DNA from: Candidatus Didemnitutus sp. | GTDB taxonomy: Bacteria; Verrucomicrobiota; Verrucomicrobiia; Opitutales; Opitutaceae | Length of the DNA stretch: 35,864 nucleotides | Direction: 5' to 3' | Assembly (NCBI GenBank): GCA_030681265.1 | Contig: JAUXXD010000189.1 | Coordinates: 1-35,864, forward strand | Shown here: positions 12,855 through 21,981 of the stretch, one piece after another | Position numbering within the stretch: the stretch's first letter is position 1 | Layout of the letters: every line of letters begins with the position of its first letter | The notes under the pieces: generated by a model | What the model saw: only the letters and a program-made list of their open reading frames with translations | What the model was told of the DNA's origin: nothing | Databases searched by the model: none | Position numbers and translations under genes: made by a program

Positions 12855-15472
12855 AACCGCACGCCCAGGCCCCCAATGGAGTGTTCGCGGAGAACATCCT
12901 GCTCTACGGCTCGTTGGAGCGTGGCGCCATTGCCGCGAAGGGATTCTGGCTGGAACCGCCGGACCTGCGCGGCACGGGCAACGAACGCCGCAACGCGTTT
13001 CAGGATCAGGTGCGGGCGCTGCTCGCGTTAATCACGCCGGGCCGACGGTTGCAGGTGCAGTGGTCCTGTGATGCGGACTACCGCCGGGAATTGCTGCGCT
13101 ATCATGCGGAGACGGAAAAGATGAGCGCGCCAGCGGTGCGGCGGGTACGGAACGAACGGTTCAGCCGGTATTGGCGGCGGATGCACGGGCGGGAACTCCG
13201 GCGCGAGCGGCTAGCCGTATTTCTTTCGATCGAGATCACGGCTTATGCGGGCAATGTCGCCACCCGCGGCAGCCTGCTGGCGCATTACCGGAAACTGCTG
13301 CGGGAGCTGGCGGCGCAGTTCGAGGAATTCGCGGGGGCGATGCGCGCGATCTTCGGCGCGGAAACCCCGGTGCGTCCGATGGACGATGCCGCGCACTTCG
13401 AGTGCCTGCGGCGGTTTCTGAATCCGGGCTTCGCCCGGCGCGCGGAGGATGCCGCCGGCGGGAATTGTGACCCGGGTCTGACGATCCAGGAAAACTGCTG
13501 GCATGGCGACGGCGTAGGCCAGCCCGACGGCGGGTTCCAGTTGGACGGTCACTTCCATTGCGTGCTCGTGCTGACCCGCTGGCCGCGGGCTACGCGGCCC
13601 GGCGTGATCACGCACCTCACCGGCCTGCCGTTCTTGGACTATCAGCTCACGGTCAATGTCACGCCCGTGGACACGCGCGGTGAAATCAACCGCGAGGAAC
13701 GCGCGATGGAGCGGCTGGCCGGCGAATACGGCAGCGAAAAGCGACACTCGCTGCTGGTTTCCCTCCAGAAAAAGGAGCGGAAGATCGAGAGCCTTGCGGG
13801 CGGATTCGCACGGCCGTTTCGCGTCGGCTATATCATCCGGGTGTGGGATGCCTCACGGGAGGGCCTGCGGGACAAGGTCAGTCAGGTGCAGGCGGCCATT
13901 CAGGCGATGGACGGAGCGCAATCCTATGAGTGCGCGAAACCGGTGACCGCCCGGAAACTGTTCTTCGCCTCGTGGCCGGGCTGGACGCACTCGTCCTACC
14001 GCGACTGGGAACTGTATGCGGAAGACGCCTACCTGGCGGACCTGCTGCCGTGTTCGAGTACGTTCACCGGCCTGCTGGCCTCGGCGGAGGCGCTCTACGA
14101 CGGAGCGAACGGCAATCTGGTCGGAGTGAGCGCGCAGGTCGGCGGCTCGCCGCAGCACGCGGTGCTGTTCGGCATGAGCGGCGCGGGAAAGTCGGCGCTG
14201 ATGCGCGACCTGCTGATGCAGACGGCCGGACATTTTGCCTACACCCTCATCGTGGAGGAGGGACTGTCGTATCAGGATTTCACGACGGAACTAGGCGAGA
14301 CGCCGATCGTGGTGCAGCCGGATGCGCCGCTGACCCTGAACTATCTCGATACCTTGGGCCTGCCGCTCACGCAATTGCAGGTGGCGAGTGCGGTCGCGCT
14401 GTTGGCGCGCATGATCGGCGAGCCGGCCGATGCGGAGCGGCAGGCCCTCCGTCAGGCGCAGCTCGCGCACTACGTCCACCTGCTCTATCAGGACGCGTTC
14501 ACCGATTGGGCGCGGCGGTGTCCGGAAAAGGCGCGCGAGGCGGGAGAGCTGGCCTGCGCCGTGCATCGCTGGCGGCAGCGGATGCCGGCGGGCTCCACGG
14601 CTCTGGAGGCGTATGCGGATTTGCGCGACCGGCGGCAAGCGAACGAGGCGGAAGCGATGGAGTGCGTCGCCACCTTGGATGAGGCGGCAGTGACGCGGTT
14701 CGCGCAGGATCCGGCGACGGCGCGGCTGGTCGCTCACACCGCGTGCGCGTTGTGGACGCCAGAGGATTTTCCGACACATGGCGCGCTGGTCGAACTGCTC
14801 GCCTACGGGCGGCTGCCGGAACATCCGAAGGAGGAAACGGACCGGCTGGCGACCTTGCTCGGTGCGTGGACCGCGCGGGGCCAGTATGGCCGGCTCTTCG
14901 ACGGCGTCACCAACGTGTCTCTCCGGCGGAGCGTGGCGCACTTCGAACTCGGGTTGATTCCTGAGCAGGCAGTGGAACTGAAGACAGCGGCGGGGCTGCT
15001 CATCTCCGGCTTCGCGCGGCAGCATATTCTGGCCCTGCCGCGGGCGCTGCGGAAACGGATCGTGTTCGAGGAGGTGGCGCGGTTCCTCGATGTCCCGGGC
15101 GGCGAGGCGATCGTCGCCGAAAGCTACGCGCAGTTGCGGAAGTTCAACTGCTGGGCCGTCAGCATCGTGCAGCAATACGCGCGGTTTCGTACGTCGCGTG
15201 TGCGGCCGGCGGTGATCGGCAATGCGAAGCAGTTTTTTCTGATGCGGCAGGCGGACCGGAGTGATCTCGCGGACCTCGCGCGCGATCTGCCGCTGCCCGA
15301 AAGCGCGGGAGAAGTCGTGCAATCCTATCCGTTGCCCGAACAGCAACCGGAGGAAAACCGCCACTCGTCGGTGTGCTATTTCCTGCCCACGGCCCAGCCG
15401 CCGCAGTGCGGCACGCTGCGCCACGTCCAACCCCAACCGGAGAAAGTCCATGAGACTGTGGCCACTGTTTAG
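12851..15472 (+). CDS. virB4: VirB4-family T4SS ATPase
   Basis: 873 residues, the usual VirB4/TraC/TrbE size. This cytoplasmic ATPase energises pilus assembly and substrate transfer. The N-terminal half is the VirB4-type domain (PNGVFAENILLYGSLERGA at the start). Walker A GMSGAGKSALMRD lies near 437-449. The Walker B position reads KRIVFEEVARFLD near 735-747, where the usual Asp-Glu pair is Glu-Glu. A late QQYARFR region supplies the sensor-like glutamines. The 3' end overlaps the next lipoprotein gene by 23 nt. Confidence 0.92.
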   Translation: MKPHAQAPNGVFAENILLYGSLERGAIAAKGFWLEPPDLRGTGNERRNAFQDQVRALLALITPGRRLQVQWSCDADYRRELLRYHAETEKMSAPAVRRVRNERFSRYWRRMHGRELRRERLAVFLSIEITAYAGNVATRGSLLAHYRKLLRELAAQFEEFAGAMRAIFGAETPVRPMDDAAHFECLRRFLNPGFARRAEDAAGGNCDPGLTIQENCWHGDGVGQPDGGFQLDGHFHCVLVLTRWPRATRPGVITHLTGLPFLDYQLTVNVTPVDTRGEINREERAMERLAGEYGSEKRHSLLVSLQKKERKIESLAGGFARPFRVGYIIRVWDASREGLRDKVSQVQAAIQAMDGAQSYECAKPVTARKLFFASWPGWTHSSYRDWELYAEDAYLADLLPCSSTFTGLLASAEALYDGANGNLVGVSAQVGGSPQHAVLFGMSGAGKSALMRDLLMQTAGHFAYTLIVEEGLSYQDFTTELGETPIVVQPDAPLTLNYLDTLGLPLTQLQVASAVALLARMIGEPADAERQALRQAQLAHYVHLLYQDAFTDWARRCPEKAREAGELACAVHRWRQRMPAGSTALEAYADLRDRRQANEAEAMECVATLDEAAVTRFAQDPATARLVAHTACALWTPEDFPTHGALVELLAYGRLPEHPKEETDRLATLLGAWTARGQYGRLFDGVTNVSLRRSVAHFELGLIPEQAVELKTAAGLLISGFARQHILALPRALRKRIVFEEVARFLDVPGGEAIVAESYAQLRKFNCWAVSIVQQYARFRTSRVRPAVIGNAKQFFLMRQADRSDLADLARDLPLPESAGEVVQSYPLPEQQPEENRHSSVCYFLPTAQPPQCGTLRHVQPQPEKVHETVATV

Positions 15473-15686
15473 TTTTTGTCTGCTCGGCGGCTGTGTGCAA
15501 ACGCCGGCGTTGCCCGAGCCGGTCGATCAGGCCGTCAAGGCCCGCTACTGGGAAATCCAGGCAGCGCAGCGCCAGCTTCCGCCGACGGCGCCTGTCCGGC
15601 TGCCGTTGCGCAAGCCGGCCCGTTTCGAGGACGGCGCGCACCGCGTGCCGTCGACCGAAGATATCATCGTCACGCGTCACCCATGA
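15450..15686 (+). CDS. Small T4SS lipoprotein (VirB7/TrbK position)
   Basis: 78 residues from ATG 15450, inside the end of virB4; the track's longer version starts within virB4. A type II signal peptide (MRLWPLFSFCLLGGC) has a lipobox LLGG-C, giving a lipidated cysteine at residue 15. The short mature part is helical and then proline/arginine-rich. Size, lipidation and place in the operon fit a VirB7-like outer-membrane lipoprotein, although these are too short for sequence to prove homology. The stop overlaps the next start (ATGA). Confidence 0.75.
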   Translation: MRLWPLFSFCLLGGCVQTPALPEPVDQAVKARYWEIQAAQRQLPPTAPVRLPLRKPARFEDGAHRVPSTEDIIVTRHP

Positions 15687-16498
15687 AACTTCTTTCCTTG
15701 ATCCTCTTGGTCACCGGAGTCGTTCCGGCCTTCGGACAATGGGTCGTGAATGATCCGGTCAACACGGCCGTGAACACGGCGATCAAAGGCAACCAGATCG
15801 CACAGCACACGGAGGTCATCCGGCAGTGGGCGGAGCAACTCGAGAAACTCAACCGGCAGATCCGTCAGGTCGAGGACCTGCTGGCATTGCAACGGGAGCT
15901 GAGGGATGTGATGGGCAATCCCGGGCGGGCCGGTGAGCGCGTAGTGCGGCGGACTTTGGGTCACACTGAGTTTGGCCGAAGCTACGGCGAAACGGTGGAC
16001 GCCGTGCGGCGTTTGTCCGATGCGGTCGATTCCCTGCGTCGGACGGCGCACGGCATCCACCGGTCGCTGGATGACCGCACCGTCCTGGGTTCGCCGTTTG
16101 CGCGCGAACTCTCGCAGTATCGCCGCTACGCCGCGGTGGAACGACAGGCGGATGGTCTCGCCGTTGTGTTTGACGCGACGGACGCGGAACTCCTGGCGGT
16201 GCAGGCCGATCTCGCGGACGCGATTGCGGATTTACGGAGTGCGACCACGCAGGCGGAGACGGACAAGCTCAATGGCACGATTGCGGCGCTCAACGGACGG
16301 CTCGCCGTGCTGGCCGCGCGGCGGAGCGAGGAAACCGACAAGGTGCTGGTCGCGCAGCTGCTGAACGAAAACCAGGCGGATAAGGAACGGCGTGATTTGC
16401 AGGAAAAGCAGATCGCGGAGGAGCGGCAGTCGCTGGCGGCGATCAACGCGTGGCAGTCCTCGCTGCGCCTCACTCCCGTCCGCTCCACCCGGCCATGA
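15683..16498 (+). CDS. VirB5/TrbJ-like periplasmic T4SS protein
   Basis: 271 residues from ATG 15683 with a signal peptide (MKLLSLILLVTGVVPAFG-Q). The mature N-terminus, WVVNDPVNTAVNTAIKGNQIAQHTEVIRQWAEQLEKLNRQIRQVEDLL, closely follows the 'V.DP.N...N' plus coiled-coil opening of VirB5/TrbJ proteins. The rest is helical, with a second long coiled coil at about 165-255. VirB5 proteins sit at the pilus tip or periplasm and aid mating contact. Coupled by overlaps to the genes on both sides. Confidence 0.8.
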   Translation: MKLLSLILLVTGVVPAFGQWVVNDPVNTAVNTAIKGNQIAQHTEVIRQWAEQLEKLNRQIRQVEDLLALQRELRDVMGNPGRAGERVVRRTLGHTEFGRSYGETVDAVRRLSDAVDSLRRTAHGIHRSLDDRTVLGSPFARELSQYRRYAAVERQADGLAVVFDATDAELLAVQADLADAIADLRSATTQAETDKLNGTIAALNGRLAVLAARRSEETDKVLVAQLLNENQADKERRDLQEKQIAEERQSLAAINAWQSSLRLTPVRSTRP

Positions 16499-16728
16499 AG
16501 CGGATGCTCCCCTATCTGTTCATTTTGATTGCGGGCTTCCTGCTCGGTCACTGGGTCGCGAGCAAGCGGCGCGAGGTCCCGTCGGACCCGCAGCCGGTGA
16601 ATGCTTGGCAGGAGTCGATCCGGATCGAACGCGTCCGCCCGGAAACACCGGATGACGCCAAGGCGCGGCTGATGGAGAAACTGCGTGAATCGGAGCGCCG
16701 GCAGCGGCCGGAGGAGGGACGGAACTGA
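16495..16728 (+). CDS. Small membrane-anchored T4SS operon protein
   Basis: 77 residues from ATG 16495 (MKRMLPYLFILIAGFLLGHWVASKRR), overlapping the stop of the VirB5-like gene. One N-terminal transmembrane helix is followed by a charged tail (DDAKARLMEKLRESERRQRPEEG) that is probably helical. No lipobox is present. The family is not recognised. In this position, between VirB5 and VirB6, entry-exclusion proteins or small channel subunits are common, but nothing in the sequence shows which. Its stop overlaps the virB6 start by one base (TGATG). Confidence 0.7.
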   Translation: MKRMLPYLFILIAGFLLGHWVASKRREVPSDPQPVNAWQESIRIERVRPETPDDAKARLMEKLRESERRQRPEEGRN

Positions 16729-17759
16729 TGGACAACTTCATTCCCGGTTTTCGCGAAGCGATTGTCGCCATGGGCGACAACCTGCGGTTCGTGCTCTATT
16801 TCGTGTGTGTCGCCGGACTGATGCTGCGCATCAATGCGGCGCGGGCCGAGCAGGACAGTCTCGTGCGGCCCATCGTGCGTTCCGTGTTCGTCATCGGACT
16901 CATCGCCACGCTGCCGTGGTGGTTTGCGCTGGCGGAGGATCTTTTCCTCACGATGGCGGAGACGTTCCATCACGGATATCTGGAAAAGCCGATGCAGGCG
17001 GCGGGCCGGCTGCGGGACAGCCTGGCGGATACGCCGGGCGAGTTCAGCTTCGCGCGGCTCGGCGAGTCCCTTTATCGCGGGACGCTGTTTGCCACCGGCA
17101 AGCTGGTGGTGCTGGTCGCCAGCGTGCTGCAGCTCCCGCTGCTCATTCTGCATTATATATTGAAGCTGCTGTGCTTCCTGTTCCTGCCGGTGGCGTTCGC
17201 GTTGTTCCTGGTGCCGTCGCTGGAACACCTCGCGGTGCGTTATCTGCAACAGACACTGGCGGTGCTCGCCTGGCCGGTGGGCTTCGCGGTGACCGAGCTG
17301 GTCGCGTGGCATTTGCTCAGCGCCTATGCGACCAATCTCGCGACGGCCTACGGCCTGCGGCCCGGCGAAATCGACGCGATGTCCTATGCCAGTCTCGTCG
17401 GGGCGCTGTTCGCGGCAGTTTGGCTCATCCTCGGCACGCTCGGAACGCCGGTGGTGATGCAGCAACTCTTCTGCGCCGGATCGCCGTTGTCGGGCGGCGG
17501 CACCCAGGGACTCCAGCAACTGTACACTGTACAGCAGGTGATGTGGCTCGCGAAGTCACTCAAGACTGGCGGCGTAGCTGCGGTTGCGGCGAAGCCGGGC
17601 GGGCAGCCTCCGGGTGGCGGACTGCGTCCGCCGCTGCCGCCGCCGACTTCGCCGGGACCGGCGCCCGTTCCGGTCGCGCCGATGGATCCCTCGGGCGATC
17701 GCGCGGTGGCGGCGATGCTCGCTTCGACGCGGATGCCCGCGCCGCAAACCAGCTTCTGA
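16728..17759 (+). CDS. virB6: VirB6/TrbL-like polytopic inner-membrane T4SS protein
   Basis: 343 residues with at least five hydrophobic segments: about 20-40, 52-75, a long pair at about 120-165 (VVLVASVLQLPLLILHYILKLLCFLFLPVAFALFLV), 175-200 and 220-245. A proline/glycine-rich cytoplasmic or periplasmic tail follows (PGGQPPGGGLRPPLPPPTSPGPAPVPVAP). This topology is that of VirB6/TrbL, the inner-membrane channel component. Sequence identity to named members is low, as is usual for this family. It lies between the small membrane protein and VirB8. Confidence 0.8.
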   Translation: MDNFIPGFREAIVAMGDNLRFVLYFVCVAGLMLRINAARAEQDSLVRPIVRSVFVIGLIATLPWWFALAEDLFLTMAETFHHGYLEKPMQAAGRLRDSLADTPGEFSFARLGESLYRGTLFATGKLVVLVASVLQLPLLILHYILKLLCFLFLPVAFALFLVPSLEHLAVRYLQQTLAVLAWPVGFAVTELVAWHLLSAYATNLATAYGLRPGEIDAMSYASLVGALFAAVWLILGTLGTPVVMQQLFCAGSPLSGGGTQGLQQLYTVQQVMWLAKSLKTGGVAAVAAKPGGQPPGGGLRPPLPPPTSPGPAPVPVAPMDPSGDRAVAAMLASTRMPAPQTSF

Positions 17760-17762
17760 ACC

Positions 17763-18416
17763 ATGTCGACCCTGAACCAGACGACTGTGCCGCATCGGCG
17801 GCTTGACGCTCCTCCGCGCGGACAGCGCCGGCATCCGCTGGAATTGTTCACCGACTACGCCGTGGCCGCGCGACTGTGGTTCGGCGTCGCTTTGGTGACG
17901 AGCGCTTATGCGGTGGTTGCGCCGTATCTGGTGATCCGCGCGCATCGGACGAAGGAAAGAGTCGTGATTCTCGACGCGGGCGGAACCTATCACGTCAGCC
18001 CGCTGCTGGGTTTCGAGGACGCCGGCAAACTGCATGAGTCCCACGCGTTGCTGGCCTGTCTCGCCCTGTGGTCGCGGCATCCTGGCGGAGCGGATTATCC
18101 GGAGCTGCTCGAACGGCTCTTTTTGCCCGACGCGTTGCGGGAAGCGCGTGAAGCGATCGCGCGGACGGCGGAGGAATTCGCGGCGAAATCCCTGCACCAG
18201 AAACCCGAGGTGCTGAAGCTCACCGTGCTCGAAACCCGTGCGGACACCGTGCTCGTGCAGGTCGAGGGCCAGTGGATTCGCACGGGACTTTTTCAGGGCC
18301 GGCCTTTCAGCGAGGCGCCGGCGTTCACCGCGCGGTTCACCTTCGCGCGCAACCCCAACCTGGGCGCCAACGCCCGCTACCCCCTTGCCGTATGGAAATT
18401 CGACGTCTCGTCCTGA
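17763..18416 (+). CDS. virB8: VirB8-like bitopic T4SS protein
   Basis: 217 residues with a short basic cytoplasmic N-terminus, one transmembrane helix at about 36-57 (LWFGVALVTSAYAVVAPYLVI) and a periplasmic domain of about 155 residues. The end of that domain (VQVEGQWIRTGLFQGRPFSEAPAFTARFTFARNPN) has the beta-sheet character of the NTF2-like VirB8/TrbF fold. VirB8 nucleates assembly between the inner- and outer-membrane complexes. The gene starts 3 bp after virB6 and overlaps the VirB9-like gene by 25 nt. Confidence 0.75.
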   Translation: MSTLNQTTVPHRRLDAPPRGQRRHPLELFTDYAVAARLWFGVALVTSAYAVVAPYLVIRAHRTKERVVILDAGGTYHVSPLLGFEDAGKLHESHALLACLALWSRHPGGADYPELLERLFLPDALREAREAIARTAEEFAAKSLHQKPEVLKLTVLETRADTVLVQVEGQWIRTGLFQGRPFSEAPAFTARFTFARNPNLGANARYPLAVWKFDVSS

Positions 18417-19198
18417 GCGCCCTGCTCCTGTCCGCCGGCAGCCTGCCGGGCGTCGCCGCGATCCGCGCCTATCCGCTCGATGAGCGGATTGCCTACACCG
18501 TGCAGGTCAGCGTGGCGGCACCGACCACCTGCCTGTTTCCCGGTGCGATCACCGCGCTGGAGAGCGCGCATCTTTCGACCAAGGCGGAGGACGCGCCGCC
18601 GGTGCTGTTGTCCCATCAGCCGGGCACGAATTTCTTTTCGGTGCGCGCGCTGCACCCGGAGGCCGCGGCGGCGGTCAACGTGATCCATCGGGGCCGGGTG
18701 TACGTGCTCACGTTCCGGAGCGGGGACGAAGCCGACCGCGCGGTGTCGTTTTTCACTCCCGCCGAGGTGACCGACTCCGGCGTGACGCCAAGTCTGCTGC
18801 GCGGACTGCTGGAGCGGGCCAGGAACCATGCGTTGATGGCGGCGCAGTATCCCGCGCTGGCCGAGACGGTGGACCGGGCCGCACCGCGGAGCGTCAATTG
18901 GTATCCGGGTTTCACGGTCACGCTGGAGGAGGTGTTCCGTTTCGATCCGGAGGACACGCTGGTGTTTCAGGCGCGGATTCGAAACGCGACGGCGACGCCG
19001 TTGCGGTTTGATCCCGAGCATCTCGCGGTGCGGGTCGGACCGTCGATCTATGCGGCGGCAATTACCGACGCAGCGGGCGAAGTGCCCGCGATGAGTCACG
19101 CCAGCGTGTGGTTCGCCGTGCGCGGCGCGCCGGGCGGAGGCCGGGCCAATCTTTCCGTTCACAATGCGTTTTCGGTTCTCGTCGCACGACTGCCATGA
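18392..19198 (+). CDS. VirB9/TraK-like outer-membrane core T4SS protein
   Basis: 268 residues from ATG 18392, which provides a clean signal peptide (MEIRRLVLSALLLSAGSLPGVAA). The track's longer start lies inside virB8. The mature N-terminal domain is beta-rich (ERIAYTVQVSVAAPTTCLFPGAITALE...GRVYVLTFRS), like the first domain of VirB9/TraK. The C-terminal part (FTVTLEEVFRFDPEDTLVFQARIRNATATPLRFDPEHLAVRVG) is another beta domain and is divergent from VirB9. Position between VirB8 and VirB10 is the main support for naming it the core-complex partner. Overlaps virB10 by 4 nt. Confidence 0.65.
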   Translation: MEIRRLVLSALLLSAGSLPGVAAIRAYPLDERIAYTVQVSVAAPTTCLFPGAITALESAHLSTKAEDAPPVLLSHQPGTNFFSVRALHPEAAAAVNVIHRGRVYVLTFRSGDEADRAVSFFTPAEVTDSGVTPSLLRGLLERARNHALMAAQYPALAETVDRAAPRSVNWYPGFTVTLEEVFRFDPEDTLVFQARIRNATATPLRFDPEHLAVRVGPSIYAAAITDAAGEVPAMSHASVWFAVRGAPGGGRANLSVHNAFSVLVARLP

Positions 19199-20178
19199 AG
19201 TTTGACCTGACTTTCTTTTCCTCGCCCACCGGGCAGGTGACGCTGGTCACCGTCGTCGCCCTGGTGGCCGGGCTGGCCATTTATTCGCAGCGGCAGCGGC
19301 GGCCGGCCGCGCTGCCCGCGGCGCCAGTCACCGCGGTGGCGCCGTTGCCCAAGACGACGGTGCGCGATGGCGCCCGGTTCCGGCTGCCGTCGGTCACGGA
19401 GTTGGTGACCCTGCCGACATCCGGCGAAACGCGACCGGCCGAGCCCATCGCGGCGGTGGCGGCGCCGGTCACGTTGCCACTGTCGTTGGTCGCCCCGGTC
19501 ATGCCGACGGAAACCGCGGGCCCGGTGGCGCCCTTCGGCCGGCTGGTTCCCTGCGAGACCGTGCTCGCGATCGAGTCGAACCGGCTGGAGACGCCGGTGC
19601 TGGCTCTCGTGACCGAGGATGTCTGGCACCACGGACGGCTGGTGATCCCGGCGGGATCGGAAGTGCACGGACGTGCTTCGACGGACCGCGCGCGAGAGCG
19701 CCTGGCGGCCGAGGGCACATGGACCATCGTCTGGCGCGGCGGTCCCGACAACGGTCGCGAACTCACGGTGCGCGGACTGGCGCTGGACCGGGAGCGGGAT
19801 CCGGTGACCGGCGTCTGGGGAGCGCATGATGGCTCCGCAGGTTTGCGCGGAACCATCGTGCGCACGGACGACTGGCGCGAGGTGCAGCTTTTCGCGGCCA
19901 CGTTCCTGTCGGCCGCGACGGCGGCCCTGCAGGAGACGCGCGGCGTCACCGGACTTTTGGGCGAAACGAACCTGCCGGCGGTGACGGCGCGCAATGCGAC
20001 GTTGGCCGGCAGCGGCGCGGTGCTGCGCGATTATGCGCAACAGATCCGCGAGTCGATTGATCGGGACGGGTTTTACGTCCGCGTGCCCGCCGGCAAGGCG
20101 TTCTATCTCTACCTCACCGAAACCCTCGACTTGGGCCGCAGCCGTCCTGCCGCGGCCCTCACTCCCCATGCGAACTGA
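19195..20178 (+). CDS. virB10: VirB10/TrbI-like T4SS core protein
   Basis: 327 residues from ATG 19195 (ATGA overlap). One transmembrane helix at about 15-31 (VTLVTVVALVAGLAIYS) is followed by a proline/alanine-rich periplasmic linker. The C-terminal VirB10/TrbI barrel starts near 118: CETVLAIESNRLETPVLALVTEDVWHHGRLVIPAGSEVHGRA...RLAAEGTWTIVW. VirB10 spans both membranes and gates the channel. Typical VirB10 proteins are somewhat longer, so the linker is short. Its last 11 nt overlap the first gene of the pilus/secretion module, which ties the two systems together. Confidence 0.9.
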   Translation: MKFDLTFFSSPTGQVTLVTVVALVAGLAIYSQRQRRPAALPAAPVTAVAPLPKTTVRDGARFRLPSVTELVTLPTSGETRPAEPIAAVAAPVTLPLSLVAPVMPTETAGPVAPFGRLVPCETVLAIESNRLETPVLALVTEDVWHHGRLVIPAGSEVHGRASTDRARERLAAEGTWTIVWRGGPDNGRELTVRGLALDRERDPVTGVWGAHDGSAGLRGTIVRTDDWREVQLFAATFLSAATAALQETRGVTGLLGETNLPAVTARNATLAGSGAVLRDYAQQIRESIDRDGFYVRVPAGKAFYLYLTETLDLGRSRPAAALTPHAN

Positions 20179-20776
20179 CGTGCTGCTCATTTGTGTTCTT
20201 CTGCTCAGCGGCTGCCAGGCGGTGCCACCGCCGGCCAAAGTGGTGTCACCGGTGGCGACCGTGCAGCCGGTTCCGGCGGCGCCGACGGTTGACCCGCTGA
20301 TCCGCCAGCGGCGGCACATCGAGGCGCTGATGGCGCAGAACGATGCGCTCACCGCCCGCGTGCGTGAACTGGAAATGCCGCATGAACCGGTGGCTCCCGT
20401 GCCGGAAACGGTGGTCGCGGCGGAGCCGGTGGCGCCTGCCCCGGCGGTGCACCGCGTGCCGGAGCCCGCCTTGCTCCCCAATGCGGACGGCGTGCTCGAT
20501 CTCACGGTCGGACCGGCGGACGACGAAACGAATCCGTTCGCGGTGCGGACGACGGGGCCGGAGGCCGTGCGCGAATTGACGCTGAAGCTGGGCGGTCTGG
20601 TGCACGGCCCGGTGTCGTGCGCGATCGTCAATGGCCGGACCGTGCAGGCGGGCGACCGCATCGAGTCCCTTGAAGTCGTGCGGATCGAGACGGCGGCCGT
20701 GCTGTTGCGCCACGGTTCGGACCTGCTCCGGCTGCCGCTGAACGATCAACCCGTGCGGCTGCGGCTGCCCCGCTGA
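20168..20776 (+). CDS. Lipoprotein resembling PilP/GspC, first gene of the pilus module
   Basis: 202 residues from ATG 20168, overlapping virB10 by 11 nt. Signal peptide with lipobox LLSG-C (MRTDVLLICVLLLSGC). A proline-rich linker and a short helix (QRRHIEALMAQNDALTARVRELE) come next. The C-terminal domain (RELTLKLGGLVHGPVSCAIVNGRTVQAGDRIESLEVVRIETAAVLLRHGSDLLRLPLND) follows the pattern of the homology region of GspC and PilP, which contacts the secretin. It therefore probably anchors the inner-membrane platform to the secretin encoded downstream. It could instead be a second T4SS lipoprotein. Confidence 0.65.
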   Translation: MRTDVLLICVLLLSGCQAVPPPAKVVSPVATVQPVPAAPTVDPLIRQRRHIEALMAQNDALTARVRELEMPHEPVAPVPETVVAAEPVAPAPAVHRVPEPALLPNADGVLDLTVGPADDETNPFAVRTTGPEAVRELTLKLGGLVHGPVSCAIVNGRTVQAGDRIESLEVVRIETAAVLLRHGSDLLRLPLNDQPVRLRLPR

Positions 20777-20777
20777 G

Positions 20778-21977
20778 ATGCCGGCTTTTCACGCCACTGT
20801 CATCAGCCCGGCCGGGCGCCGGCGTACCCTCCGCGCGGAAGCGGCGGACGAGACGCAATTGCGCCAGCGACTGCGGGCGCAGGCGTTGTGGCCGCTCACG
20901 ATCCAGCCGGCGGCGGCGGAGGGAAAACTGGCGCGGCTGCGGCTGCCGTCGCGGGAATTCATCGCGCTGCTGCATCAGTTGGAACTGCAGGTGCGGGCGG
21001 GCGTGACGGCGGACGTCGCCTTCGGTCAACTGGCGGAGGATGCGGTCGGACCAGCGCGGATTCTGCTCACCACCATTCACGCCGAGGTTGCGCAGGGCGT
21101 GCCGATTCACACGGCGTGCCGGCGCTTCGGGCGTCAGTTCCCGCCGCATGTCGCGGCGATCATTGCGGCGGGTGAGGCGTCGGCGTCCCTGCCGCAGGCG
21201 CTGCGCGCGCTGGCGGCGCATCTCACCGGCGCCGACGAACTGCGCCGAACGGCACGGCGGGCGCTGATCTATCCCGCGATTGTACTCACGGTCACGGGCG
21301 CGCTCGTGATTTTTCTGCTGGGCGGCGTGGTGCCGAAGTTCGCGGAGATTTTCGGTTCGCTCAACCTGACGCTGCCGGCGCTGACCCGGTGGCTCATCGC
21401 AGCGAGCGAAGCGGTCCGCGCGGGCTGGCCGGGACTGGCCGTCGCGGGAATATGCGGGGTGATCGCGGCATGGATGGCCACGCGTTCGTCGCGGCTCCAG
21501 CGGATGCGGGATCGGACTTTGCTGCGCGTGCCGCTGTGGGGCGAGACGCTCCGGTGTCTCGCCACGGCTCGCTTCGCCGCACACACGCGGCTGCTCCTCG
21601 ACGCGGGCGTGCCGGTCATGGAAGCGCTTACCACGGGCGCGGAGTTGACGGGCAACGCGGTGCTGTCCGCGCAATTGCTGCGCGCGCGGGAGGGCGTCGC
21701 GGCGGGACGGCCGCTGCACGCGGCTCTGGTCCGGCCGCACAGTTTCCCGGAGTTTTTCACCCCGGCGCTCAAGGCGGGGGAAACGACCGGACAACTGGGG
21801 GCGGCGCTCCAGCACATCGAGGACTACGCGGCGGCCCGCGCGCGCGACACGCTGGCCACGGCGCTGGCCTGGCTGGAGCCCGCGCTGCTCGCGGCGCTGA
21901 CCGGCATCGTCGGGCTCATCGCCCTCTCTTTTTTCCTGCCGCTCTTCTCCCTGCTGAGCGGCGTCAACGCGCGCTGA
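20778..21977 (+). CDS. GspF/PilC-family inner-membrane platform protein
   Basis: 399 residues, full family length. Two tandem GspF domains are seen. The first starts about 55 (LPSREFIALLHQLELQVRAGVTADVAFGQLAED...) and ends in a transmembrane helix near 175-195 (LIYPAIVLTVTGALVIFLL). The second starts about 260 (TARFAAHTRLLLDAGVPVMEALTTGAELTGN...FFTPALKAGETTGQLGAALQHIEDY) and ends in a C-terminal helix (LLAALTGIVGLIALSFFLPLFSL). The repeated 'GE.TG.L..AL' signature is typical. The protein couples the cytoplasmic ATPase to pseudopilus growth. It begins 1 bp after the lipoprotein gene. Confidence 0.95.
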   Translation: MPAFHATVISPAGRRRTLRAEAADETQLRQRLRAQALWPLTIQPAAAEGKLARLRLPSREFIALLHQLELQVRAGVTADVAFGQLAEDAVGPARILLTTIHAEVAQGVPIHTACRRFGRQFPPHVAAIIAAGEASASLPQALRALAAHLTGADELRRTARRALIYPAIVLTVTGALVIFLLGGVVPKFAEIFGSLNLTLPALTRWLIAASEAVRAGWPGLAVAGICGVIAAWMATRSSRLQRMRDRTLLRVPLWGETLRCLATARFAAHTRLLLDAGVPVMEALTTGAELTGNAVLSAQLLRAREGVAAGRPLHAALVRPHSFPEFFTPALKAGETTGQLGAALQHIEDYAAARARDTLATALAWLEPALLAALTGIVGLIALSFFLPLFSLLSGVNAR

Positions 21978-21981
21978 TATT

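Noticed and set aside
19159-20661. 500-codon minus ORF
   Set aside because: Shadow of virB10 and the lipoprotein gene; Ser/Arg/Thr-rich and without motifs.
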